This document shows positions 24,745 through 32,838 of a DNA stretch of 64,000 nt, in pieces. The notes beneath the pieces were generated by a model, which saw only the letters and a list, made by a program, of their open reading frames with translations, was not told the origin of the DNA and did not search any database. Where the stretch lies: NCBI GenBank assembly GCA_028687995.1, contig JAQTZA010000004.1, positions 62,001-126,000 of the forward strand, written 5' to 3'. How positions within the stretch are numbered: the first letter of the stretch is position 1; every line of letters starts with the position of its first letter. This stretch comes from Bacteroidales bacterium. Lineage in GTDB: Bacteria > Bacteroidota > Bacteroidia > Bacteroidales > UBA7332. Both the position numbers and the translations under genes were made by a program.

Positions 24745-27642
24745 TTACTTAAAATCAATCATAAATTCGGTGAGACTTTTTTCGGAAGGGATATTCAGCT
24801 TTTTGCGAATACGATAACGCCCCGCCTCTACTCCTTTGATAGAGATATTCATCAAATTGGCAATATCTTTTGTGGCCAAGTTGAGTCGTAGATAGGCACA
24901 AAACCGCAAATCGTTTGACGTAAGGTCTGGGTAATTTGATCGCAAATGACGAAAGAAGTTTTCGTGAATCCGGTCGAAATTTGTTTGAAAAATTGCCCAG
25001 TCATCATCAGAAGATACATTCTCGTCGATGATACGTGTCACTTTGTCGAAATATTTTTTGGGATATTGCGTGCCTAAAAGCTCTTTTTGACGCACCAATT
25101 CTTCGCGAATCTGCACCAAAATATCGTTTTTCTTGATAATAGACATGGTCGAACTCGCCAACTCTTTACTTTTCAAGGTCAGTTCCGATTCGAGTTTCTC
25201 ATTTTCAAGATGAATAATCTGACTCTCACTTTGCTCCAATTCTTTGCGATGCTTCTCCAGTTGCTCCAGTTGAAATTTCTCTTTTTTCTTGTGAAACTGC
25301 CTTCGGATATAGATGCCGATATAAGCAATTATAGCAAGAATAAGCAAGAAATAGAAAAGAAAAGCAATATTAGTGAGATAGAATGGTGGGCGAATCTCAA
25401 ACGTATAGTTGATTTCACCTAATAATTCACCAGTAGAAGTAGTTGCTCTCACATAGAGTTTATACACACCATGCGGCAATTGCACATATTCTCGTGCATT
25501 TTCGGGTTTGGGGTCTGACCAACGTTTATCGAACCCATCGAGATTAAAACTAAAATAGACGCTATTCAAATCGGAATATTTGGGATAGGAAACCACAAAA
25601 TTCAGATGATTGAAATTGTTCGACATTCGCTCCTCATTACTATTCAGACTTAGAAAACGATGCGCATCTTCCTCTTGATTCGAGGCTTTTACGTACTTCC
25701 ATTCGAGACGATTTGCCTGTGTTTTTCTGGCAGCAGCAGCGAAATGGTTATAAAGGGCAAAACTGTTGTCGAGACAAATAATCGAGTGATTGGGCGAAAG
25801 CGCAACGATATTTTGATATCCGTCCACACTTTCGTTGGGGAACGAAGCATACTGTATCACATCTCGTATGGTCGATTTTTCTTCAGTAACCTCTACCAAC
25901 GCTGCACTTTGATTTTGGATAAACCAATAGAGATTGTTGACAAATGGCGTTACACGATAAGCGGTCGAAAATTTCCTCAACGAATGATTGAGCGCCACAA
26001 ATGGTAAAATTAATTTACGAATATCATCAAAAAGATAGAATCCATTGCCCGACGTGAAAACCACCCGATTCTCAATTTTAAAAACATTGACCGTCGAGCT
26101 ACTTTTTCCGTCTAACGAATCATAGACCTTCATCTCCTTTATCCGCTTCAAATCGGGAGTCAACTGCAATCGGTACAACCCTTTGTGAAGGTGCGATGCC
26201 CAAATCACGCCTTGATAATCGATTTCGAGATAGCGAATCGGATTGATAAAGTTTTCGATGGTATGACTGAATTTCCATCTGCCTGCATCGTCTTTCAGAT
26301 AGACACAAAGATTGGTATATGTGCCCTGAACAAGCACTTCTTGTCCGTTGATAATGCCTTTTTTAATGCAAAATCCACCTTTCACAGGCGATATTTTTTC
26401 GACTTTTTGTTTGGCATCGATGCAATAAGTTTGTTCGTTGTTGCCACAGAATAGTTGTCCGTCGTACTTTGCAAGATCCCACACCTGTCCCTTGATTTGT
26501 GGCACCAAAGCTATTTCAATGGAGCTGCGAGACGACGAGCGAAATGCCATTTGCGCAACATAGAGCCCTTGATTGGTGCCGATATAGGTGTCTTTGCCTT
26601 GCGTTAACACCGAATAGATGGAGCCGATAGAAGGCGAAAAAGAGGAGACATAGCGAAGTTGCGAATTGGTTTGCAGCAGTGAAATGCCTTTATCGAGTGC
26701 TAGCCACACGTTGTTGTTGCGGTCGCAAAAGATACCCAATACGGTGTTGTTTTGAAGAAAGTTGGAGGTGTTGAGCTGCCACAACAATTCACCTCGTTTG
26801 TTCACAGCAAATACACCATTCAGAATGGTGCCAAACACAAAAATAGAATCTTTTGTCACTACAGCACGGTTGGCATTCGCCTTTGCCAGCAAGTCGTTGA
26901 CTGGCGACTCGAAGCGGGTCGTTTTCCCACCTTCGTACAGAAACAGCCCATTATTGGTAGTCACCAAAAGCATCCTTTTATTATCAAACGGCAACGTAGC
27001 AATCACCTGACCGATGGATTCTTTCGGATTCGACAATGACGAAAATGTTTGCGTCTTCGTATTAAATTGAGAGAATCCAAGCTGATCGACGTGGGTATAG
27101 ATAGCATTATTGCATTTGTTGAAAAGCAGAAAAGTGAGCGAAAAGCGTTTTCCTGTCACTCCCTTTTGATTATAAGCGAAGAGAGAGGTGAATGATTGAA
27201 AATAGACGGTTCCGTTTTGCTCGATGATGCTCCAAACCTCATCGTTCATCATTTTATATCCCTTCAATCGAGCCAAGAGCGAGGTGTAGTGCAGCTCACC
27301 GTTGGAGGCAATCTCGAAATAGCCAAACTCTTCGAACGAACCGATGTAAATGCGGTCGTCGCTACTGATGTAGATGGAGCGCACAATGCGGTTGCCGGGA
27401 ATGCGAAACAGCTCCCACTTGTTGCCATCGAATCGCAACATCCCCATGTTATTCCCAAAATAGACTAACCCATGCGAATCTTGTGCCACAGACCAGTTTT
27501 GATTGGCTGCTGCAAAATCTTTCTTCGTGAAATTAGTAACAATGGGTGTGAATTCAAGTGCAAACGTTTGCAACACAAAACCAAGAAAGATGCCAACGAA
27601 AAGTAGCACCTTTTGTGTTTTTCTATATGGACTAAATAACAT
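24745..27642 (-). CDS. Propeller/Y_Y_Y-domain LuxR-type transcriptional regulator
   Basis: The 965-residue protein has an N-terminal membrane helix or signal, then about 680 residues of beta-propeller sensor (repeats such as NNVWLALDKGISLL and GVIWASHLHKGLYRL). A Y_Y_Y domain follows (FSFNLDGFDKRWSDP...LPHGVYKLYVRAT), then one transmembrane helix (about 755-775), a coiled coil (about 780-840) and a C-terminal LuxR-type HTH (LNLATKDIANLMNISIKGVEAGR). Unlike hybrid two-component systems there is no kinase or receiver, so signal would pass straight from the periplasmic propeller to the DNA-binding domain. The ATG at 27642 is chosen because the -7 box lies at 27667-27674. It may control a glycan locus, for example the one at 30873-43011, but two unrelated genes lie between. 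Confidence 0.85.
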   Translation of the reverse strand: MLFSPYRKTQKVLLFVGIFLGFVLQTFALEFTPIVTNFTKKDFAAANQNWSVAQDSHGLVYFGNNMGMLRFDGNKWELFRIPGNRIVRSIYISSDDRIYIGSFEEFGYFEIASNGELHYTSLLARLKGYKMMNDEVWSIIEQNGTVYFQSFTSLFAYNQKGVTGKRFSLTFLLFNKCNNAIYTHVDQLGFSQFNTKTQTFSSLSNPKESIGQVIATLPFDNKRMLLVTTNNGLFLYEGGKTTRFESPVNDLLAKANANRAVVTKDSIFVFGTILNGVFAVNKRGELLWQLNTSNFLQNNTVLGIFCDRNNNVWLALDKGISLLQTNSQLRYVSSFSPSIGSIYSVLTQGKDTYIGTNQGLYVAQMAFRSSSRSSIEIALVPQIKGQVWDLAKYDGQLFCGNNEQTYCIDAKQKVEKISPVKGGFCIKKGIINGQEVLVQGTYTNLCVYLKDDAGRWKFSHTIENFINPIRYLEIDYQGVIWASHLHKGLYRLQLTPDLKRIKEMKVYDSLDGKSSSTVNVFKIENRVVFTSGNGFYLFDDIRKLILPFVALNHSLRKFSTAYRVTPFVNNLYWFIQNQSAALVEVTEEKSTIRDVIQYASFPNESVDGYQNIVALSPNHSIICLDNSFALYNHFAAAARKTQANRLEWKYVKASNQEEDAHRFLSLNSNEERMSNNFNHLNFVVSYPKYSDLNSVYFSFNLDGFDKRWSDPKPENAREYVQLPHGVYKLYVRATTSTGELLGEINYTFEIRPPFYLTNIAFLFYFLLILAIIAYIGIYIRRQFHKKKEKFQLEQLEKHRKELEQSESQIIHLENEKLESELTLKSKELASSTMSIIKKNDILVQIREELVRQKELLGTQYPKKYFDKVTRIIDENVSSDDDWAIFQTNFDRIHENFFRHLRSNYPDLTSNDLRFCAYLRLNLATKDIANLMNISIKGVEAGRYRIRKKLNIPSEKSLTEFMIDFK

Positions 27643-27666
27643 ACTTTCTGCAGATTGTTTCAAACA

Positions 27667-27674
27667 CAAATGTA
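27667..27674 (-). promoter_or_regulatory. -7 box of the propeller-LuxR gene
   Basis: TACATTTG on the minus strand, 25 bases before the ATG at 27642. It overlaps a longer in-frame extension, which argues against the earlier start. Confidence 0.5.
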
Positions 27675-27707
27675 AACAAAAAAATGCTACTTTGTTATTG
27701 CTTCATT

Positions 27708-27737
27708 TTTGATTCTAAATAGGAATAATTACCTTTG
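27708..27737 (+). promoter_or_regulatory. Plus-strand promoter in the divergent gap, with a long leader
   Basis: TTTG at 27708-27711 and TACCTTTG at 27730-27737 with 18 bases between fit the -33/-7 pattern. The next gene starts at 27991, implying a 245-base leader. I see no gene or clear structure in 27738-27990. Confidence 0.5.
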
Positions 27738-27990
27738 TAGCTCTTAGTATAAATCCGAACTGAGAAGAAACTAATTTCACAGCAATGAAGTCACTGTAAA
27801 AAGGCCGATTAGTTAGCATTCGAAGGCAAAGGCCTACATTTATTGAGCAATATGAGCATTTAGCTCCGCAGACTTTCAATTGTAATGCGAAAAATAATAT
27901 ATTTGTTCTCGAATTACAGTTCCTAATAGTATTAAAATAGACGAACGAAAGATAAGCCTAAACAAGGGAAAATTTTAAAATAGAATATTT

Positions 27991-29535
27991 ATGAACAAAT
28001 TATTGAACTTGATTTTAATACAAATTTTAATTTTCACACTTCCGAGCCTTGCTCAAAATCCAACAGACTCACTAATTCGATTCTCGGATTTGAAATATCA
28101 TTCTGATTTCGAGAAAGAAGCCTTATCCAATTTTGTGAGTCACGGTAAAGATACGTTCAATCTGTTTCTTGCCATTGATGAAAAAATGACGGCAGAAGAG
28201 GCACAACAGGATAAAACAACCTTTTCCTCCATTTTTGATGAATTAAACCGTAAGAAAATAGAATCTAGGAGCATTAACAAAAAAATAAAGCTCTCATATT
28301 CGGATGTACATAGCCGTTTTCTGCAAAAGTATAACGAGAACGAATATTTCCCTGTCATGTTTCAGTCTGGCACATATAATTGTGTCTCTGCATCGATGTT
28401 GTATGCAATGGTATTCGACAGATTAAAGATTCCTTATAAAGTAATGGCTTCATCCAATCATGTTTACCTCATTGGAAATCCAGGGTCAAATTCTATTGTA
28501 ATAGAAACTACCAATCCAAGTTTTGAAAAAGCTATATTTAATGGCGATTTTCAGCAGCAATATGTCAATTATTTGCGCTCCTCTAAAATGATAAGCGAAC
28601 TTGAATACAAAAACAAATCTGTAGAGGAAATATTTGAAGAAAAATTCAACGAAGTAAAGTCTGCTGAATTTCACAACCTCCCTGGATTTCAGTATTATAA
28701 TAAAGCATTAACAAAATACCAAAAAAATGAAATTGAATCTGCCTTTATTCTTTGCCAGAAAGCATATTTTTTCTATCCAGATAATCAAGTAAAGATTTTA
28801 CTGCATACTACATTGCTCTATTACATTGATAAATGTAATTTTGATAAAGTTACAGATATTGATTTAGTAGCACTTGTTTCAAAATTTGAGGATGCCGATT
28901 TAAACGCGACCACTGCAATATTCAATAATATTATCAATCATCATCTTCAATATACTAACAAAGAGAATTTTTGTGATTCACTGTATCAGAGATTAATTTC
29001 ACGCTTAACGAACAAAAAGACAATTGATGAGATTAGTTTTTCGTATAACATGCAAATGAGCTATCGTTACCAAAACACAGATAAGGTTGAGAAATATGTG
29101 GCAAATGCATTGAGTATAAAAGGCAATCATCAGGATGCAAATCTGATAATGAAGAGTTTTCTGCAAAGGAAGTTGTATAGTATCACAAATTCAAATGCGC
29201 GAATAGATACCATCAACCAGCTTCAAAAAAAGTATAACTATGATATGATAAACCCCATATTGTCAGACAATAAATTAATCGCATATTTACTAATAGCCAG
29301 TGAATCTATTAATAGTAAGAAGATTGCAAAAGGTGAAAAATATTTATTGGATTTTGAGAAAAATTGCTCACTTCCTCTTAAAAATCAAATGCTAACCAAT
29401 TTAATTGAAGACACTTATCATTCAGTGGCCATTTACTATTATTATAAAGGAAATAAAGTGAATGCAAAAAACTTTGTAAGTAGAGGCCTTAAGTATGTGC
29501 CAGAAAGCAAATTACTACAATCTGTCTTAAAGTGA
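27991..29535 (+). CDS. Secreted transglutaminase-like (Cys-His-Glu) protein with a helical repeat C-terminus
   Basis: A 514-residue exported protein; the signal peptide ends near SLAQ (about residue 22). Residues about 110-180 look like a transglutaminase/SirB1-type cysteine-protease fold: C131 in SGTYNCVSASMLYAM, H157 in ASSNHVYLIG and E172 in IVIETTNPS, with spacings of 26 and 15 as in that superfamily. The remaining 300 residues are helical and TPR-like (pairs such as YNKALTKYQKNEIESAFILC). I do not recognise a named family. A periplasmic protein-processing or scaffold role is possible. It stands alone after a long leader, and downstream lies a cluster of DNA hairpins. Confidence 0.6.
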   Translation: MNKLLNLILIQILIFTLPSLAQNPTDSLIRFSDLKYHSDFEKEALSNFVSHGKDTFNLFLAIDEKMTAEEAQQDKTTFSSIFDELNRKKIESRSINKKIKLSYSDVHSRFLQKYNENEYFPVMFQSGTYNCVSASMLYAMVFDRLKIPYKVMASSNHVYLIGNPGSNSIVIETTNPSFEKAIFNGDFQQQYVNYLRSSKMISELEYKNKSVEEIFEEKFNEVKSAEFHNLPGFQYYNKALTKYQKNEIESAFILCQKAYFFYPDNQVKILLHTTLLYYIDKCNFDKVTDIDLVALVSKFEDADLNATTAIFNNIINHHLQYTNKENFCDSLYQRLISRLTNKKTIDEISFSYNMQMSYRYQNTDKVEKYVANALSIKGNHQDANLIMKSFLQRKLYSITNSNARIDTINQLQKKYNYDMINPILSDNKLIAYLLIASESINSKKIAKGEKYLLDFEKNCSLPLKNQMLTNLIEDTYHSVAIYYYYKGNKVNAKNFVSRGLKYVPESKLLQSVLK

Positions 29536-29670
29536 TGATAAACCCCTACTATCGTCTTTCTGTGAACTGCGCCATTGCAAATAATAGGATATAGTCTGCC
29601 TTTATGAGCAGAAAATTGATAAATGATTGATTAGATTCCCCTAGTTGGGCGTAGCGTGCAAAAAAACTGT

Positions 29671-29770
29671 AGCACGGTCGTTGAGCGAAGGCTCTGCCTT
29701 CGTTCGTGCTAAAAGCAAAGCTCCAGCTTTGCAAACATGCCTGCGACAGATAAAGAAAGGCAGAGCCTTT
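29671..29770. repeat. Tandem cluster of three perfect hairpins (REP-like)
   Basis: Three palindromic units follow one another. The first has AGCACG (29671-29676)/CGTGCT (29705-29710) enclosing CGAAGGC (29686-29692)/GCCTTCG (29696-29702). The second is GCAAAGCT (29715-29722)/AGCTTTGC (29725-29732). The third is AAAGGC (29756-29761)/GCCTTT (29765-29770). The arrangement resembles repetitive extragenic palindromes. Confidence 0.65.
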
Positions 29771-29891
29771 AAAAAACACGACGTAGGCAGAGCCATACGC
29801 CGAACGAACTGGCTTGGCAGAGACTACGGTGAACGAGAGGATATTTGTAGAATTTGCTACCTCACTCCCTTACTGACGAGGTTCTGTTAAC

Positions 29892-29924
29892 TGCGCACAA
29901 GTTTAACAAACTGAAACTTGCGCA
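29892..29924. repeat. Bulged hairpin upstream of the MORN/TonB gene
   Basis: TGCGCA-CA-AGTTT (29892-29904) pairs with AAACTTGCGCA (29914-29924), with a 2-base bulge and a 9-base loop. It may be a terminator-like or leader structure 53 bases before the gene. Confidence 0.45.
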
Positions 29925-29977
29925 AAAAACAATCACCATCATTTGACAAAAAGTAACACATAACACCCAAATCAATA

Positions 29978-30745
29978 ATGAAATTCATGAAACTAAAATC
30001 AATCTTTTCAGCAATAATTTTACTTCTTTTCGTCAATATATATGGACAAGAAAAAATGTATTTTGATTTAGAGGGAAAAGAAGTAAAAGACGTCAACTTA
30101 GCTGTTCAATATACAATTACAGAGAAAAGTGCAGTTGGCAATGATTCGTTATTTAAAAAATCCAATTACTTTATATCAGGTCAAAAGAAATCGGAATACT
30201 CCGTATTAGAGGAATACAAACAGGGAAGATTTATAAAGAAAAAGATTGTTGGTGAAAAATGGGAATGGTTCGAAAACGGAAATATACATTTAAAAGCCTT
30301 CTATAATGACAATCAATTAAATGGTGAATTTTGTACATATTGGCCCAATGGAACGCAAAGGAGGAAAGATACTTTCGATAATGGAAAACTAATCGAAGGC
30401 AACTGCTACGATTCAATTGGCCAAAAGATCAAAAAATATTTCCCATACGAAACTGCCCCAGAATTCGCGGGTGGAGTAAATAAACTTTTTGAATTTCTTG
30501 CGAAAGAACAAAAATATCCAACCATCGCTATGGAAAACAATATACAAGGCAAAGTAGTAACCCAGTTTTACATTGACGAGAATGGAAAGATTACAGATTT
30601 GGAAATTATAAGAAATGCTAATTATTATCTCGATGTCGAGGCGTTACGAGTGATTAATGCTATGCCTGTTTGGACTCCAGGAACACTCGAAGGAAAAAAT
30701 GTTAAAGTTAAAATCACTCTCCCTATATATTTTAGAATTCAATAA
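29978..30745 (+). CDS. Exported protein with MORN-like repeats and a TonB C-terminal domain
   Basis: The 255-residue product starts with a hydrophobic signal or anchor helix (about 5-24, ending IYGQ). The middle (about 85-150) has MORN-variant repeats (EWFENGNIHLKAFYNDNQLNG, then WPNGTQRRKDTFDNGKLIEG). The last 90 residues are a TonB_C domain: FAGGVNKLFEFLAKEQKYP, then IQGKVVTQFYIDENGKI and LDVEALRVINAMPVWTPG. Bacteroidota have many such TonB-C proteins that are probably not the main energy transducer, and no ExbBD genes are nearby. It stands alone and ends at a strong bidirectional terminator. Confidence 0.85.
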   Translation: MKFMKLKSIFSAIILLLFVNIYGQEKMYFDLEGKEVKDVNLAVQYTITEKSAVGNDSLFKKSNYFISGQKKSEYSVLEEYKQGRFIKKKIVGEKWEWFENGNIHLKAFYNDNQLNGEFCTYWPNGTQRRKDTFDNGKLIEGNCYDSIGQKIKKYFPYETAPEFAGGVNKLFEFLAKEQKYPTIAMENNIQGKVVTQFYIDENGKITDLEIIRNANYYLDVEALRVINAMPVWTPGTLEGKNVKVKITLPIYFRIQ

Positions 30746-30802
30746 CGCTCATTTTGATAAAGCTGCATATTCATAGTATTCGTCGGAAGATGATACAAAC
30801 GC

Positions 30803-30836
30803 AAAGAGAGGAATAGCCGAAACTATTCCTCTCTTT
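30803..30836. terminator. Bidirectional terminator, also the end of the polysaccharide locus
   Basis: AAAGAGAGGAATAG (30803-30816) pairs perfectly with CTATTCCTCTCTTT (30823-30836) around a 6-base loop. It serves the convergent TonB-domain gene and the minus-strand polysaccharide operon. Confidence 0.85.
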
Positions 30837-30872
30837 CTATAGATTGTCTATTCTGAAGAATAGAGGCAACGA

Positions 30873-32804
30873 TTATTTCACGGCAATTTTAGCGTTACCG
30901 CGAGATGTATTTACGATATAGATGCCCGATCTAAGATTAACTCTGGCACTATTCTCAAAATTATTTTGTTGAGCAACCATTTTACCAGCTATGTCAAAAA
31001 TACGCATCTCGCCACTGTAATTCAACATACGGAGTTCTCCGTTTGCATAGTAAGCTTTGATGGTTTTATCAACATAAGTCGGATTGATTCCATTCGTTTT
31101 ATCAAAGATAAACTTAAACGCATCGAGGTACATGGTATGCTCTACATTGTCCGTTGCATTTTGAGAAAAGAAGAGACCTTTGATCATACCTTGTGAAGTA
31201 AAGGCAGCATTCGTTGCCCAGAAATCAGCCAAAGGAATTTTCACTTCTGTCCAAGTGTTGGCTGGAACATCCGCTGACAGGTAGTTACCCATGTCGAGTT
31301 TGCCCGTTGCATTTGGATTTCCGCTATGTGCTTCAAAATTCAATTTTGGCATCACCGCTTTGGTCAACGTTACAGGTGAATTCACCCAAAATGAGAAATG
31401 AGTCATTTTAGTTACATCAAACGATGCCCAACCCACTGCTGCTACCATTGCCATCCAATCGCCAGCAGGAACAGATTTCCATTGCAATTTCAATGCATTT
31501 TCGCCCTCTTTTACTGGAGAAGCTACAACAGGAAATTTATCGCCATTGGCCATGTTTGGGCCTTCCCAATTTTCTGTCACCACGGTACTTGGTGCAGTTT
31601 GATTGATCCAGCTTTGATCGTGGAAACGACCATTGGCACTGTGATCGAACAACACTTGATCGGGAGGAGTAGTATCTCTTACAAACGTAAAGTCGTCCAT
31701 AAAGAGGGTGTGCTCTACGTTATCGACCAATTTCTGAGCAAAGAAAATTCCTTTGATCACATCTTTTGCTTTGAAAGCAGTATCGGCAGCCCAAATATCT
31801 TTCAACGGAACAGTTACTTCGGTCCAGGTATTGGCGGCAATATCTGATTTTAAGTAAGCTCCCATCGACACTTTTCCGGTTTTGTTGGGAGCACCGCTAA
31901 AGGCTTCGAAATAAAAATCTGGCAATGCATTTTTGGTAATGGCAACCGGTGAATTTACCCAGAATTTAAGGTCTGTCATCGGCATTAAATCAAACGGCTT
32001 CCATCCAACGGAAGCAACTAAAGCCATCCAATCGCCGGTATCAACCGATTTCCATTGCAATTTGAGTGCATTGGCACCGGATTTTACAGGAGAAGTAACG
32101 CAAGGCATTTTGTCTCCGTTCGGTATGTTCGGACCTTCCCAATTTTCAGTTACCACGGTACTTGGTGCTGTTTGATTCACCCAACTTTGATCGTGAAAAC
32201 GATTGTTTGCACTGTTGTCGAACAAAGTCAACATAGTTGGAATAGGAGGATTGATGGTTGGGTCAAAAATAACCTTGATATCATCCACATAAGTAACGGC
32301 GGTAGGATCTACCGGCTCGTAGTAATCGGGGAACATACCGAAAACGGTGATGTTTTTGATTCCATTGGCATACAAATCAAACACCATGGTTTCCCATTCG
32401 TTTGTTTTGGTAGCCGGAGTCACCGGATTCATCTCCATAGTAACAGCGCCCTCGCATTTGATTCTCAATTGAGAAGTGGCATTGGTACGCAAGTACTTCA
32501 CTTCGATGCGGTGATAACCCGTTGGAACTGCATTTTTGAGGATTGCCCAAAAACCAGCCCAGCTTTTATTATCAGGACTCGCATCGTATCTGGTCCATCG
32601 CCACACTTTATTGCTGGTATTGATACCGGCTTTTACCGGGTTATCGACTACCGCAATATCCATGTGTGCAGGAGGATTTACATGCACTTCAGTAGTAAAA
32701 CTGACAGAATCTGCTTCAAAGTCATCCAACATAATGTTGTCTAACGCATACGTGCTAACACTCATCGCAAGCGCCATCACAAAAGTAAAAATTAGCCTTT
32801 TCAT
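30873..32804 (-). CDS. Secreted protein with duplicated carbohydrate-binding-like modules and T9SS domain
   Basis: The 643-residue protein has a signal peptide (about 1-20) and an N-terminal beta-sandwich module of about 170 residues. Two near-identical modules of about 190 residues follow (about 190-385 and 385-575), each starting LFD(N/H)SAN(N/G)RFHDQSW and containing WEGPN, LKLQWKSV and WVNSPV. The C-terminal 70 residues form a T9SS type A sorting domain (RIFDIAGKMVAQQNN...SGIYIVNTSRG). The modules resemble galactose-binding or CBM11-like folds; ligand binding is inferred. The duplication is also clear at DNA level. It is the last gene of the polysaccharide operon, so it is probably a surface glycan-binding protein for the same substrate. 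Confidence 0.75.
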   Translation of the reverse strand: MKRLIFTFVMALAMSVSTYALDNIMLDDFEADSVSFTTEVHVNPPAHMDIAVVDNPVKAGINTSNKVWRWTRYDASPDNKSWAGFWAILKNAVPTGYHRIEVKYLRTNATSQLRIKCEGAVTMEMNPVTPATKTNEWETMVFDLYANGIKNITVFGMFPDYYEPVDPTAVTYVDDIKVIFDPTINPPIPTMLTLFDNSANNRFHDQSWVNQTAPSTVVTENWEGPNIPNGDKMPCVTSPVKSGANALKLQWKSVDTGDWMALVASVGWKPFDLMPMTDLKFWVNSPVAITKNALPDFYFEAFSGAPNKTGKVSMGAYLKSDIAANTWTEVTVPLKDIWAADTAFKAKDVIKGIFFAQKLVDNVEHTLFMDDFTFVRDTTPPDQVLFDHSANGRFHDQSWINQTAPSTVVTENWEGPNMANGDKFPVVASPVKEGENALKLQWKSVPAGDWMAMVAAVGWASFDVTKMTHFSFWVNSPVTLTKAVMPKLNFEAHSGNPNATGKLDMGNYLSADVPANTWTEVKIPLADFWATNAAFTSQGMIKGLFFSQNATDNVEHTMYLDAFKFIFDKTNGINPTYVDKTIKAYYANGELRMLNYSGEMRIFDIAGKMVAQQNNFENSARVNLRSGIYIVNTSRGNAKIAVK

Positions 32805-32838
32805 TTTTCTTAAATTTAATTGTTTGTATTAGGGTTAA

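Larger units (their letters stand above)
29536..29977. other. 442-base non-coding gap rich in short hairpins
   Basis: No supportable gene. The short frames here are made of the hairpin sequences themselves. The segment 29641-29830 is GC-richer than its surroundings and is described separately. A TGAACTGCGCC/TTAACTGCGCA motif appears at both ends (about 29563 and 29888), perhaps marking the borders of an inserted element. Confidence 0.4.

Noticed and set aside
29641-29830. CRISPR array
   Set aside because: The palindromes differ from one another and are not regularly spaced by unique spacers; no cas genes are present.
29645-29890. Plus-strand frame of 81 codons
   Set aside because: It consists of the palindromic repeat units read in one frame, with no start context or recognisable protein.
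32055-32744. Plus-strand frame of 229 codons antisense to the secreted duplicated-module protein
   Set aside because: It is a codon-bias shadow of a clearly coding gene; its sequence has no domain pattern.
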